Assembly (NCBI GenBank): GCA_002490705.1
Contig: DKUO01000022.1
Span: 1 to 42,154 of the forward strand
DNA length: 42,154 nt
From: Lachnospiraceae bacterium UBA7202
Lineage (GTDB): Bacteria > Bacillota > Clostridia > Lachnospirales > Lachnospiraceae
Reading direction: 5' to 3'
Made by a program: the position numbers and the translations under genes. How positions within the stretch are numbered: position 1 is the stretch's first letter; every line of letters begins with the position of its first letter. The notes beneath the pieces were generated by a model. The model saw only the letters and a list, made by a program, of their open reading frames with translations. It was not told where the DNA came from and searched no databases. Of the stretch, positions 8,581-16,772 are shown piece after piece.

Positions 8581-9410
8581 CCTTTCGTCCCTCCTCTGGC
8601 AACGCCGGACATGATCTGTTTGCGGAACAGGAGAAACAGAAGGATAAGGGGCAGGGAAATGACCACCACCGCGGCCATCATGGCGGGAATATTTGCCCTG
8701 CCGAAGCCGTTCTCCCTGATTTCCTGAATGCCGTTTGACACCAGATAGTAATCGGCGTCGTCGGTAATCAGGCGCGGCCATACAAAAGAGTTCCAGCACT
8801 CGATGATTTTCAGGATTGTGATTGTGACCAGTGTGGGGCGGCAGATGGGAATCATCACCCGCCGCAGATATTTGAGATCCGAGGTGCCGTCCACCTTGGC
8901 GGCATAGTAGAGTTCATCGGGAATCTGCGCAAAATTTTCCCGCAGCAGATAAATGTAAAACACGGAGGTCACGGAGGGGAGAATCAGTCCCGTGAAGGTG
9001 TTGCGCAGTTCCAGATTGGTAATGGTGGTAAAGTTGGTGATGACCACCAGCTCTGTGGGAATCATCATCAATGCCAGAAACAGGGTGAAAACCAGATCAC
9101 GGCCGGCAAACCGGAGTCTGGCGAAGGCAAACGCCGCCAGGGTGATCACAAGTAACATCAGCGCTGTGGTGATTACCGTGAAGATAAGCGTGTTTAAGAG
9201 ATATTTTCCAAGCGGGACTGTGGTAAAAGCGTCCGCATAATTTTGCAGGGTGGGAGAGAGCGTAATAAATTTCGGGATATATTCCGCATTGTATGCGCCG
9301 TAGTCCTTTACGGAGGTCAGTATCATCCAGTAGAAGGGAAACAGGACGATCAGCGCCCAAAGGCTGAGAAACATATAGATCAATATGGTGAGTGCACGAT
9401 TTTTTTTCAT
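8577..9410 (-). CDS. Carbohydrate ABC transporter permease (MalG/UgpE type)
   Basis: A 277-residue inner-membrane permease with about six hydrophobic helices. The start at 9410 is chosen because AGAGG lies eight bases upstream on the minus strand; the ATG at 9434 has no such site. The EAA motif, which docks on the ATPase, is visible near the middle as YYAAKVDGTSDLKYLRRVMIPI, matching the MalG-type consensus. It pairs with the permease at 9439-10332 to form the channel. Its stop overlaps the binding-protein start by four bases, implying translational coupling. Confidence 0.93.
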   Translation of the reverse strand: MKKNRALTILIYMFLSLWALIVLFPFYWMILTSVKDYGAYNAEYIPKFITLSPTLQNYADAFTTVPLGKYLLNTLIFTVITTALMLLVITLAAFAFARLRFAGRDLVFTLFLALMMIPTELVVITNFTTITNLELRNTFTGLILPSVTSVFYIYLLRENFAQIPDELYYAAKVDGTSDLKYLRRVMIPICRPTLVTITILKIIECWNSFVWPRLITDDADYYLVSNGIQEIRENGFGRANIPAMMAAVVVISLPLILLFLLFRKQIMSGVARGGTKG

Positions 9411-9438
9411 GATGAAAACCTCTTTTCGCTCCATCGGG

Positions 9439-10332
9439 TTAGTGGTAATGTACGTGTTTTCTGCTGACTAACAGATTGATGCAGGTGATGGTCAAAACGA
9501 TGGCAAACAGGATGATTGCCGCCGCGGAGGCGTAGGATGGGTAGCCGCCGCCGTCCCGGTAAAGCATGTCGTAGACATAGCCCACAATGGTGTTCATGCC
9601 GGCGGCGTTTAGGTTGGTGCCGAACAGGGCCACCGCGTCGCTGTAGGCTTTAAATGCGCCGATAAAGCCCGTGATTACCAGATAGAACAGCATAGGGGAA
9701 ATCATGGGCAGGGTAATTTTAAAAAACATACGAACCCGCCCCGTGCCGTCCACCATGGCGGCATTGTAGTAAACCGGATTGACGCCGGCCAGCGCGCTTG
9801 TCAAAATCAGGATCTTGAAGGGCATGACAATCCATACCGTGTAAAAGCACAGTACGAACATCTTAGCCCAGTAAGGCCCCTCGATAAAGTCCACGGAACT
9901 GCCGCCGAAACAGTTGATTAACAGATTCATCAGGCCGTCGGAATAGGGTGTTTTTTTAAAGAGAATCATAAACACCAAGCCTACCGCCAGCGTGTTTGTG
10001 ACATAGGGCAGAAAGAAGATTGTCTGAAACAGCTCCCGAAGAGGTTTGACGCTGCTTAGAGCCACGGAAATTAAGAGCGCCAGTCCGGTGGAGAGCGGCA
10101 CGGTAATGATCACCAGAATAAAGGTATTTTTTAACGCCTGTAGGAAATAAGCGTCATGCAGGACATAGGAATAGTTGTAGCCGCCGATACCGTAAAAGGT
10201 CTGGGAGGCAGAGTTGTACCCCTCCTCAAAGGAATAGACAAACACGTCAAATAGCGGATATACCATAAAGATTCCTAAAAACAGGAGGGCGGGGAGCAGA
10301 TAGAGCCAGCCCTTTTGATTTTGCTTTTCCAT
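9439..10332 (-). CDS. Sugar ABC transporter permease (MalF/UgpA type)
   Basis: A 297-residue permease with six predicted helices, beginning GWLYLLPALLFLGIFMVYPL, which is the usual first helix of MalF/UgpA/LacF-type subunits. The EAA loop YYNAAMVDGTGRVRMFFKIT is clear. It is 18 bases downstream of the ATPase gene and 28 bases upstream of the second permease's start. It forms a heterodimeric pore with that permease. Substrate specificity cannot be read here. Confidence 0.93.
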   Translation of the reverse strand: MEKQNQKGWLYLLPALLFLGIFMVYPLFDVFVYSFEEGYNSASQTFYGIGGYNYSYVLHDAYFLQALKNTFILVIITVPLSTGLALLISVALSSVKPLRELFQTIFFLPYVTNTLAVGLVFMILFKKTPYSDGLMNLLINCFGGSSVDFIEGPYWAKMFVLCFYTVWIVMPFKILILTSALAGVNPVYYNAAMVDGTGRVRMFFKITLPMISPMLFYLVITGFIGAFKAYSDAVALFGTNLNAAGMNTIVGYVYDMLYRDGGGYPSYASAAAIILFAIVLTITCINLLVSRKHVHYH

Positions 10333-10350
10333 AATGTAGTCCCTGCCTTT

Positions 10351-11460
10351 CTACACAGATTCAAAAGGAATGCGGGCCTCGGTGTCCTTTGTAAAGAGAA
10401 AGACCTTTCGCGGATTTAAGGAAAACCGCACGGTATCGCCCGAAAGGTGCTCACAGCTCTCCGCGTCTACGATGGAACGCACAACGGGATTTTGCGATGC
10501 GGGGTGGGTGGAGACGATGCTCACATCCCGGCCCATGACTTCCGGCCTGCTTAAGCGGCAGGTGAAAGGACCGTTTTCCGAGAGGGTAAATCCCTCCGGA
10601 CGGACGCCCGCATAGACAGCCTGATCGGGGACATTTTTCAGGGTGAGGACTTTTTCCCCGCCGATCAAGAGCGCGCCGTCCTGCACCCGTCCGTCAAAGA
10701 GATTGATGGGCGGCGTTCCCAGAAATTTTGCCACAAACAAGTTGGAAGGATTGTCGTATACCCCCTGCGGCTTTCCGATCTGCTGTACCACGCCGTCCTT
10801 CATCACCACAATGAGATCGGAAATGCTCATGGCCTCGTCCTGATCGTGGGTCACAAAGATGGTGGTGACGCCGGTTTTTTTTTGGATGCGGCGGATCTCC
10901 TCCCGGGTCTGGAGCCTGAGTCTGGCGTCCAGATTGGAAAGGGGCTCGTCCAAAAGAAGAACCCGGGGCAGCTTTACCAACGCTCTGGCGATGGCCACGC
11001 GCTGCTGCTGGCCACCGGAAAGCTCGGCGGGCTTCCGGTCTAAAAGATCGCCGAGCTGTACCAGATTCGTGGCCTCTTCCACACGGGTGCGCATCTGCTC
11101 CTTTGTGAGCTTCTCAGGGCCTTTTAGGTTTTCAAGAGGAAAACGGATATTCTGCTCCACGTTTAAGTGCGGATAGAGCGCATAGTTCTGGAATACCATG
11201 CCAACGCCCCGTTTTTGCGGGGAAAGCTGCGTCACATCTTCCCCGTCAAAAAAGATCTGTCCCTCGGTGGGCTTTTGCAGACCGCAGATCAGGTTCAGGG
11301 TAGTGCTCTTTCCGCAGCCGGAAGGGCCTAAAAGTCCTACCAGCCTGCCGTCGGGAATCTCAAAGGTAAAGTCGTTTACGGCGACCACGTCTTCTTTCTT
11401 TTTACTTCCTCTGCCCCGTCCGGGGAAGGTTTTGGTGAGGTGTGAGAGAACAACTTTCAT
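10351..11460 (-). CDS. Sugar ABC transporter ATP-binding protein (MsmK/UgpC/MalK type)
   Basis: A 369-residue ATPase with Walker A (GPSGCGKST), Q-loop (MVFQNYALYPHL), signature (LSGGQQQR), Walker B (VLLLDEPLSNLD) and H-loop (VTHDQ). A C-terminal part of about 130 residues is the TOBE-like regulatory domain of MalK/UgpC proteins. An ATG at 11460 is preferred; a TTG at 11469 in the same frame is possible. Many Firmicutes encode one shared MsmK away from transporter operons, whereas this copy sits in its own operon. An FRG-domain gene lies 17 bases upstream and seems to lead the operon. It hydrolyses ATP on the cytoplasmic face to drive import. Confidence 0.95.
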   Translation of the reverse strand: MKVVLSHLTKTFPGRGRGSKKKEDVVAVNDFTFEIPDGRLVGLLGPSGCGKSTTLNLICGLQKPTEGQIFFDGEDVTQLSPQKRGVGMVFQNYALYPHLNVEQNIRFPLENLKGPEKLTKEQMRTRVEEATNLVQLGDLLDRKPAELSGGQQQRVAIARALVKLPRVLLLDEPLSNLDARLRLQTREEIRRIQKKTGVTTIFVTHDQDEAMSISDLIVVMKDGVVQQIGKPQGVYDNPSNLFVAKFLGTPPINLFDGRVQDGALLIGGEKVLTLKNVPDQAVYAGVRPEGFTLSENGPFTCRLSRPEVMGRDVSIVSTHPASQNPVVRSIVDAESCEHLSGDTVRFSLNPRKVFLFTKDTEARIPFESV

Positions 11461-11477
11461 TGTTTTCAAAGTCCTTT

Positions 11478-12227
11478 CTAAATGCCGTATTCATCCCTTA
11501 AGTCGGCGGATATATGATCCAAATCGGGATAGACGAAGCTCTCTGTGATACCGAGTACCCGAAGGCTTTCGATAAAGTATTTTTTCCGCTCATGGGGAAT
11601 GATGATTTTGTAAAGCATATTTTCGTCACAGATGTCCTCCAAATGCTTTAAGGAATTGTGAACGGTGAAATTGGAGTGCTGGGAGTACATCCGCAGATTG
11701 TTTTCCGTCGAACTGCATGCCAGAATGCGGTTTGCCAGCTCGTGATTGTGGTGCGCGTGCTTGAAGGCGGGCAGCAGCATCTCCTGCGTGGTGTCGGCGT
11801 CGATGGGATAGATACAGTCGCCGAATCCCTCTTTTTCGTTTAAAAGGCCCGGCGCCAGCACCCAGACGCAGCCGTCCGTATCCGGCAGCTCCCGGTAGGT
11901 CTCCGTGGCGAAAAACACCGCGATCAGGGGAGACTGGCTCCAGTCCAGCATTCTGGTGGGAAGCCCGTAGTGCTGCATCAAAGATACCCAGCCTGCATAG
12001 TTATGCTTGGCCGGGGGATTGTCAATGATCTGTCTGGCGCGGGTATAAAAATCGTTGGTGATATAGCGCTCGGCTTCCAGACGTTTTTTGCTGCGCTGGA
12101 TAGAAGGGATCAGGGTAAGCGACGCGTTCTCCTCACCCCGATACCACAGCCGCATGCCGTGTTTCTCATAGAGACTGTTTACGAACTGCAAAAGCTCGTC
12201 GATGGTACGTATTTCCTGTGTAATCAT
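11478..12227 (-). CDS. FRG domain-containing protein
   Basis: A 249-residue cytoplasmic protein with the FRG domain (named for its F/Y-R-G motif). The motif LWYRGEEN is at residues 27-34 and the second conserved block, QHYGLPTRMLDW, at 85-96, followed by SPLIAVFFA. The biochemical role of FRG proteins is not settled; FRG domains occur in genes linked to phage defence and in fusions with other domains. No fused effector domain is seen here; the C-terminal part (about 150-249) is the rest of the usual stand-alone protein. It has its own promoter (12276-12304) and a GGAGAAA site, and is 17 bases upstream of the sugar ATPase, so it probably heads that operon. That context is unusual. Confidence 0.85.
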   Translation of the reverse strand: MITQEIRTIDELLQFVNSLYEKHGMRLWYRGEENASLTLIPSIQRSKKRLEAERYITNDFYTRARQIIDNPPAKHNYAGWVSLMQHYGLPTRMLDWSQSPLIAVFFATETYRELPDTDGCVWVLAPGLLNEKEGFGDCIYPIDADTTQEMLLPAFKHAHHNHELANRILACSSTENNLRMYSQHSNFTVHNSLKHLEDICDENMLYKIIIPHERKKYFIESLRVLGITESFVYPDLDHISADLRDEYGI

Positions 12228-12275
12228 AGTTTCTCCATTTTTTTCTGGACGCAGAAGACCTTTTTTGTCATAATG

Positions 12276-12304
12276 ATTATAGTGGATTTTGACAGGATGT
12301 ACAA
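12276..12304 (-). promoter_or_regulatory. Sigma-A promoter of the FRG-ABC operon
   Basis: On the minus strand TTGTAC (12304-12299), a 17-base spacer and TATAAT (12281-12276) form a near-consensus promoter. It lies in the 107-base region shared with the divergent oxidoreductase gene. Confidence 0.75.
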
Positions 12305-12334
12305 GGCCAAATCAATAAAGGAGGTACGTATTTT

Positions 12335-12952
12335 ATGAAAGTGCTTATGGTGAACGGAAGCCCTCGTGTGGACGGCAATACGAAGATCGCCCTACGTGAG
12401 ATGGAGAAGGTCTTTGCGGCGGAAGGTGTGGAGACAGATACCATTCAGATCGGAAACAAGGATATCCGCGGCTGTATCGCCTGCGGGACCTGTTTTGAAA
12501 AGGGAAAATGTGTATTTGACGATATAGTAAATGAAACACAGTCTAAATTTGAAGCCTGCGACGGGCTTGTGATCGCGTCCCCGGTTTACTATGCGTCGGC
12601 CAATGGCACGCTGATTTCCTTTTTGGACAGATTGTTTTACAGCTCGCCCTTTGACAAGAGCATGAAGGTGGGAGCCAGCGTTGTGGTGGCGAGAAGAGGC
12701 GGTCTCTCGGCTACCTTCGACGAGCTGAACAAGTATTTCATGATTTCCAACATGCCGGTGGCTTCCAGCCAGTATTGGAACAGCGTGCACGGAAGAGTGC
12801 AGGGAGAGGCCGCGCAGGATGCGGAAGGGCTGCAGACCATGCGGACGCTGGCGAGGAATATGACCTTCCTGATGAAGAGCATCGCCCTTGGAAAAGAAAA
12901 GTACGGCATGCCTGAAAAAGAGCCTTTTGAGAGGACGAATTTCATCAGGTGA
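12335..12952 (+). CDS. Flavodoxin-fold NAD(P)H-dependent oxidoreductase (iron-sulfur flavoprotein-like)
   Basis: A 205-residue flavoprotein. The N-terminus VLMVNGSPRVDGNTKIA is the FMN phosphate-binding loop of the NADPH-dependent FMN reductase family. Cysteines C47, C50, C53 and C59 (CIACGTCFEKGKC) form the compact cluster-binding motif of iron-sulfur flavoproteins, so a 4Fe-4S cluster beside the FMN is likely. SPVYYASANGTLISFLDRLFY is the second flavin-contact region. The start has an AAAGGAGGT site. It is divergent from the FRG operon and its 3' end overlaps the convergent Na/Pi gene by eight bases. The physiological electron acceptor is unknown. Confidence 0.9.
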   Translation: MKVLMVNGSPRVDGNTKIALREMEKVFAAEGVETDTIQIGNKDIRGCIACGTCFEKGKCVFDDIVNETQSKFEACDGLVIASPVYYASANGTLISFLDRLFYSSPFDKSMKVGASVVVARRGGLSATFDELNKYFMISNMPVASSQYWNSVHGRVQGEAAQDAEGLQTMRTLARNMTFLMKSIALGKEKYGMPEKEPFERTNFIR

Positions 12953-14699
12953 TTTTCGGAAGGGCATACTTTTCGGAGTAGAACGCGTACTGCTTTTTGT
13001 AGTACGGGCTTTCCTCCTTCATGACGGAAAGGGAGCGGTGCAGGTGCATACTGTTTTCAGCGGCGTCCACAATACAGATCGCAATGTTGGAGCAGTGGTC
13101 TGCCGCCCTTTCCAGACTGGTGAGGAGATCCAGCCATATAAAACCTGTCTCTATGGAGCAGGCGCCGTCTTTCAGGCGCAGGACATGGGCGTTTCGCATT
13201 TCTTCTTTTAAATGGTCAATGACCTGTTCCAGCGGTTCTATATTTTTTGATAAGTCCAGATCATGGTTCACAAACGCCGTGCAGGCAAGTGTCATGATTT
13301 CCGTTACGGCGCTGCACAGCACCGTCAGTTCCTTTCTTGCCGCTTCGGTGAATTGTATTTTCTTTTCCCGCATTTCTTCTGCGGATTCCAGAATATTGAT
13401 ACTGTGGTCGGAAATCCTTTCTAAATCGCCGATCACTTTTAGCATCATGGAGACGTTTGCGCTGTCGGCGTCGCTCATCTGGTAACTGCTCAGTTTGACA
13501 AGATAAGTCCCCAGAATATCTTCATAGTGATCACATTTTTCTTCCGCTTCCCGCACTTTTTTGGCAGTCTGCTTATCGTATCCGGCAAGCAGTTTCATAC
13601 TGTTTTTCAGGGAAGTGGTGGAAATCTCCGCCATTTCCTGAACCAGCGCATGGCATCTGCCAAGCGCAATGTGAGGCGTGGCAAGGAGCCGCTCGTCCAG
13701 CTCACAGGAGGCCGCCTCCTTTCCTGCGTCGGGCACAAGCCTGACGGCCAGTTTTTCCAACAGGGAGGAGGTGGGGAGGAGCAGGACGGTACATAGAATA
13801 TTGAAGGCGGAGTGGGTCAGTGCAATGCCGAACAGAGAAGCCGGCTCATCAAGCAGCGGCGGTTTTAAAAATAGGGATACGGGCAGAAAGGCAAGAAGCA
13901 GGATCAGCGTGCCCAAAATATTGAAGGAAAGGTGGACAACTGCCGCCCGTCTGGCGTTTTTTGTGGCCCCGAAGGAGGAGAGGAGGGCCGTTGCGCAGGT
14001 GCCGATATTCTGCCCCATAATAATCGGCATGGCGGCGCCGTAGGACACCTGTCCCGTGGAGGCCAGCGCCTGTAGGATACCTACGGAGGCGGAGCTGGAC
14101 TGGATGACTGCCGTCAGCACAGCGCCCACAAGAATGCCCAGAATGGGATTTTGAAACAGGAGAAACATCTGCTGAAAGGCCGGTACATCGGCAAGACCCG
14201 CCACAGAACCGGACATGGCGTCCATGCCGAACATCAGGGTGGAAAAGCCCAGAAGGATGGTGCCGGAGTCTTTCTTTTTACTTGTTTTTCCGAACATAAA
14301 AAGGATGGTTCCCACCGTGGCAAGAATGGGTGTGAAGGAAGTGGGTTTTAACATGCGGACAAAAAAATTGCCGCTGGAAATGCCGCTTAGACTTAAGAGC
14401 CATGCCGTCACGGTGGTTCCCACATTCGCGCCCATGATGACATTGATGGCCTGTTTTAATGTCATAACGCCGGAGTTGACAAAACCCACGACCATCACCG
14501 TGGCCGCGGAGGAACTCTGGATGACGGCGGTGACGGTTAGTCCTGTCAGAAATCCTGCCGTTTTGTTTTGGGTCAGTCTGGCAAGCAGCAGCTTTAGGCT
14601 TCCTTCCGCACGGCGTTCCAGCGCTTCGCTCATCACGCTCATGCCGAAAAGAAACAGGCTCAAACCTCCTGCCAGTGTCAAGGCGTTGAAAATATCCAT
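12945..14699 (-). CDS. Na/Pi cotransporter family protein with PhoU domain
   Basis: A 584-residue protein. Two inverted Na/Pi-cotransporter repeats carry the QSSSA signature at residues 61-65 and 200-204, with about eight to nine hydrophobic segments up to residue 315. The C-terminal part (about 345-560) is an all-helical PhoU-like domain, as in bacterial NptA/YjbB proteins. It moves phosphate across the membrane, and in bacteria of this type may work as an exporter or importer; the PhoU part probably senses or regulates. A GAGAGGAAA site precedes the ATG. The gene appears monocistronic and converges on the oxidoreductase gene with an eight-base overlap. Confidence 0.93.
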   Translation of the reverse strand: MDIFNALTLAGGLSLFLFGMSVMSEALERRAEGSLKLLLARLTQNKTAGFLTGLTVTAVIQSSSAATVMVVGFVNSGVMTLKQAINVIMGANVGTTVTAWLLSLSGISSGNFFVRMLKPTSFTPILATVGTILFMFGKTSKKKDSGTILLGFSTLMFGMDAMSGSVAGLADVPAFQQMFLLFQNPILGILVGAVLTAVIQSSSASVGILQALASTGQVSYGAAMPIIMGQNIGTCATALLSSFGATKNARRAAVVHLSFNILGTLILLLAFLPVSLFLKPPLLDEPASLFGIALTHSAFNILCTVLLLPTSSLLEKLAVRLVPDAGKEAASCELDERLLATPHIALGRCHALVQEMAEISTTSLKNSMKLLAGYDKQTAKKVREAEEKCDHYEDILGTYLVKLSSYQMSDADSANVSMMLKVIGDLERISDHSINILESAEEMREKKIQFTEAARKELTVLCSAVTEIMTLACTAFVNHDLDLSKNIEPLEQVIDHLKEEMRNAHVLRLKDGACSIETGFIWLDLLTSLERAADHCSNIAICIVDAAENSMHLHRSLSVMKEESPYYKKQYAFYSEKYALPKIT

Positions 14700-14813
14700 A
14701 ACAGTTTCCTCTCTCCTTTTTCAGTATTATGATATCCCTTCAAATGAGGTTTCAGTCGTTCTTTCAGGAAATACTCGTGATGAAAAATATTGGTGGAGTA
14801 GGAGTCAGATTTA

Positions 14814-14822
14814 TGGTATACT
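14814..14822 (+). promoter_or_regulatory. Extended -10 promoter of the small membrane protein gene
   Basis: TGGTATACT is a TGn-extended -10 box, 28 bases upstream of the start at 14851. No good -35 box lies at 17 bases. It probably drives the 14851-16096 gene pair. Confidence 0.5.
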
Positions 14823-14850
14823 CAATCAGTACACATGAAAGGGAAGAGTG

Positions 14851-15366
14851 ATGTTTATTTTACCTTATATACATTTCACAATCACGACCGAAAAGACGCC
14901 GGAGGAGGCGCGGTCACTTTTGGAGTCAGTGACGGATCCGGAGAAAGGTCTGCTTGTGTATTTCGGAGTGGCTACACATGCGGGAGATAAGGATTTTGTC
15001 GGAAAAATCGGGGATGCGGATTTTAAGATAGCGTCAAGGCTTCGGTTCGGCACACACAACAACTTTCAGCCTGTGATTGAGGGGCAGATTCGGACAGCGG
15101 GGAGCAGTACGGTGGTAGATGTACAAATGCGCTCACGCTGGTTTGTTTACGTTTTCTATACGCTCTTCTTTGGCGCGGGCGTGCTTTTATGTCTGATTGC
15201 CGGGGCTGCACTGATAAAAGGGGTTTCGGAGAGGATGGAGATTGTGCTTTTTGCGGTTCTTTGGATCCTTTTTAATCTCCTATTCAGATGTTTCTTCTTT
15301 TTCCCGGCGGAGAAGGCGAGACAGAAGTTGGAAGAACTTTTTGAGACAGTGAGCGTGGAGGTGTAA
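14851..15366 (+). CDS. Hypothetical protein with two C-terminal membrane helices
   Basis: A 171-residue protein of unknown function. Residues 1-90 are soluble and look like a mixed alpha/beta domain. Two hydrophobic helices follow (about 93-118 and 124-151), then a short charged tail. No signal peptide is seen. The ATG at 14851 is chosen over the adjacent GTG at 14848; AAAGGGAAGAG lies just upstream. The stop is four bases before the AlkD-like gene, whose ribosome binding site sits inside this gene's end, so the two are probably cotranscribed. I do not recognise the family. Confidence 0.7.
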   Translation: MFILPYIHFTITTEKTPEEARSLLESVTDPEKGLLVYFGVATHAGDKDFVGKIGDADFKIASRLRFGTHNNFQPVIEGQIRTAGSSTVVDVQMRSRWFVYVFYTLFFGAGVLLCLIAGAALIKGVSERMEIVLFAVLWILFNLLFRCFFFFPAEKARQKLEELFETVSVEV

Positions 15367-15370
15367 TACT

Positions 15371-16096
15371 ATGAGAGAAGAAAAAATGATAGAAGAAAAA
15401 ATGATAGAAGAGATACAAAAGGAACTGTTTGCATTGCAGGATATAACTTACCGGGATTTTCAGGCGAAGCTGATTCCGGGTCTTGCGGAAGGTTCCATGA
15501 TCGGCGTGCGGACGCCGGAACTTCGGAAGCTGGCAAAGCAGCTGGCAAAGAGGGAAGAAATCGGGGTGTTTTTAGGGGCTCTTCCCCACACCTATTTTGA
15601 TGAGAACCAGCTCCATGCCTTTATCCTTGCGGAGAGGAAAGACTTTGCGCAGTGCATGGATGAACTTACCCGATTTTTACCCTATGTGGATAATTGGGCG
15701 ACCTGCGACCAGCTTTCTCCGAAGATTTTTAAGAAACACAGGCAGGAACTTTTGCCCTATATCAGGGAGTGGATTGCTTCCGACAAGACCTATGTGGTGC
15801 GGTTTGCCATCGGTATGCTGATGGAGCATTTTCTGGATGAGGATTTTGATTTATCTTACCCGGAGCTGGTTTCAAAGGTTCGTTCGGAGGAATACTATAT
15901 CAATATGATGATCGCCTGGTATTTTGCCACGGCGCTGGCGAAGCAGTATGAGGCGGTACTGCCATACATTGAGGAGAGCAGGCTTGCACCATGGACGCAC
16001 AATAAAGCGATCCAGAAAGCCATAGAGAGCAACCGCATTACGGCGGAGCAGAAGGCATATTTGAGAGGCTTGAAGATGGTTGTGAAAAAAGCATAG
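15371..16096 (+). CDS. DNA alkylation repair protein (AlkD-like HEAT-repeat)
   Basis: A 241-residue all-helical protein matching the AlkD/AlkC-type DNA alkylation repair family, whose HEAT-like repeats wrap around DNA and excise alkylated bases. Recognisable blocks are MIGVRTPELRKLAKQLAK (about 40-57), VDNWATCDQLSPKIFKKH (about 111-128) and FAIGMLMEHFLDEDF (about 147-161). Its N-terminus contains a 15-base tandem duplication that gives MREEKMIEEKMIEE and three in-frame ATGs (15371, 15386, 15401). The first has GGAGGTG at 15357-15363, seven bases upstream, so it is chosen. Glycosylase activity versus a related role cannot be decided by sight. Confidence 0.87.
   Translation: MREEKMIEEKMIEEIQKELFALQDITYRDFQAKLIPGLAEGSMIGVRTPELRKLAKQLAKREEIGVFLGALPHTYFDENQLHAFILAERKDFAQCMDELTRFLPYVDNWATCDQLSPKIFKKHRQELLPYIREWIASDKTYVVRFAIGMLMEHFLDEDFDLSYPELVSKVRSEEYYINMMIAWYFATALAKQYEAVLPYIEESRLAPWTHNKAIQKAIESNRITAEQKAYLRGLKMVVKKA
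15376..15405 (+). repeat. 15-base perfect tandem duplication in the AlkD-like gene start
   Basis: The unit AGAAGAAAAAATGAT occurs twice head to tail (15376-15390, 15391-15405) and a third partial copy AGAAGA follows. Each unit carries an ATG, so copy-number change would alter length but keep the frame. Confidence 0.9.
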
Positions 16097-16113
16097 GTAA
16101 GTCATAAATTCTG

Positions 16114-16175
16114 TTGACTTGTGTATAATAGCAACATATAATATAAGTACAATAAAGAGTACGGTTTTCGGTACG
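16114..16175 (+). promoter_or_regulatory. Promoter and triple-GTAC operator of the YefM/YoeB operon
   Basis: TTGACT (16114-16119), a 17-base spacer and TATAAT (16137-16142) form a strong sigma-A promoter. Directly downstream three GTAC cores lie at 16147-16150, 16159-16162 and 16171-16174, each exactly 12 bases from the last. The E. coli YefM-YoeB operator has TGTACA-core palindromes at 12-base centre spacing, so this is the likely site of autorepression, covering the transcription start and leader. Confidence 0.8.
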
Positions 16176-16189
16176 GAAGGAGGCACGTT

Positions 16190-16447
16190 ATGATTGCAAC
16201 GAAACAGATGGATGTTAGAGCAAATATAAAAAAATACTTTGATATGGCGTTTGACGGAGAACCTGTAATTGTATCACGTAAGGAAAACCGAAATGTTGTT
16301 ATTATTTCTGAAGCAGAATATAACGAATTAGCAAAAGCCAGAAAGAATGCTGAATATTTAGCGAAATTGAATAGGGCAGATGAGCAGATCAGAAATGGAC
16401 AGGTGATAACTAAAACCATGGATGAACTTTTATCGATGGAGGATTAA
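16190..16447 (+). CDS. Type II antitoxin, Phd/YefM family
   Basis: An 85-residue Phd/YefM antitoxin. The N-terminal DNA-binding domain has the family pattern: VRANIKKYFDMAFDGEPVIVSRKENRNVVIISEAEYNEL in outline, with the I-S-E-A-E-Y-N block at about 41-48. The C-terminal tail (about 55-85) is the flexible toxin-binding segment. It neutralises the YoeB-type RNase encoded three bases downstream and, with the toxin, represses its own promoter. GGAAGGAGG lies just before the ATG. The pair is AT-richer than the flanking genes, which fits horizontal gain. Confidence 0.93.
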   Translation: MIATKQMDVRANIKKYFDMAFDGEPVIVSRKENRNVVIISEAEYNELAKARKNAEYLAKLNRADEQIRNGQVITKTMDELLSMED

Positions 16448-16450
16448 TCT

Positions 16451-16714
16451 ATGAAAATCACTTTTGCAGAAGAAGGGTGGAGTGAATACCTCTATTGGCA
16501 AGCTCAAGACAAAAAGATTGTAAAGAAGATAAATCAATTATTGCAAAGTATAGAGCGGGACGGAGCGCTACAAGGATTAGGAAAGCCAGAACTGTTAAAA
16601 TACGGAAAGTCTGGAGCGTTTAGCAGACGAATAGATGAATCGAATCGATTGGTCTATGAAGTTTCGGACAATCATATAATTGTGAAGTCTTGTAAGGGGC
16701 ATTATGACGATTGA
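16451..16714 (+). CDS. yoeB: Txe/YoeB family toxin (ribosome-dependent mRNA interferase)
   Basis: An 87-residue RelE-superfamily toxin of the YoeB branch. The core GKPELLKYGKSG followed by SRRIDESNRLVYEV and the terminal KGHYDD match YoeB. Candidate catalytic residues are E47, R66, H84 and Y85, the equivalents of E. coli E46, R65, H83 and Y84. It cleaves mRNA in the ribosomal A site. All key residues are present, so it should be functional. It is cotranscribed with the upstream antitoxin; the acetyltransferase gene follows 58 bases later and may share the transcript. Confidence 0.94.
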   Translation: MKITFAEEGWSEYLYWQAQDKKIVKKINQLLQSIERDGALQGLGKPELLKYGKSGAFSRRIDESNRLVYEVSDNHIIVKSCKGHYDD

Positions 16715-16772
16715 CACCTTCCGTCTGGATTGTCGAAATCTGAAAAAAAGGGAAGAGAAGCGGGTAAAGTAT

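Noticed and set aside
12265..12320. Forward promoter TTGACA (12289-12294) with TCAATA for the oxidoreductase
   Set aside because: The -10 is weak and the start would fall at the ribosome binding site; not supported.
16114..16129. TTGACT with TATAAT four bases downstream (16124-16129) as the YefM promoter
   Set aside because: The spacing is far too short; the second TATAAT at 16137-16142 gives the correct 17-base spacer and is used instead.
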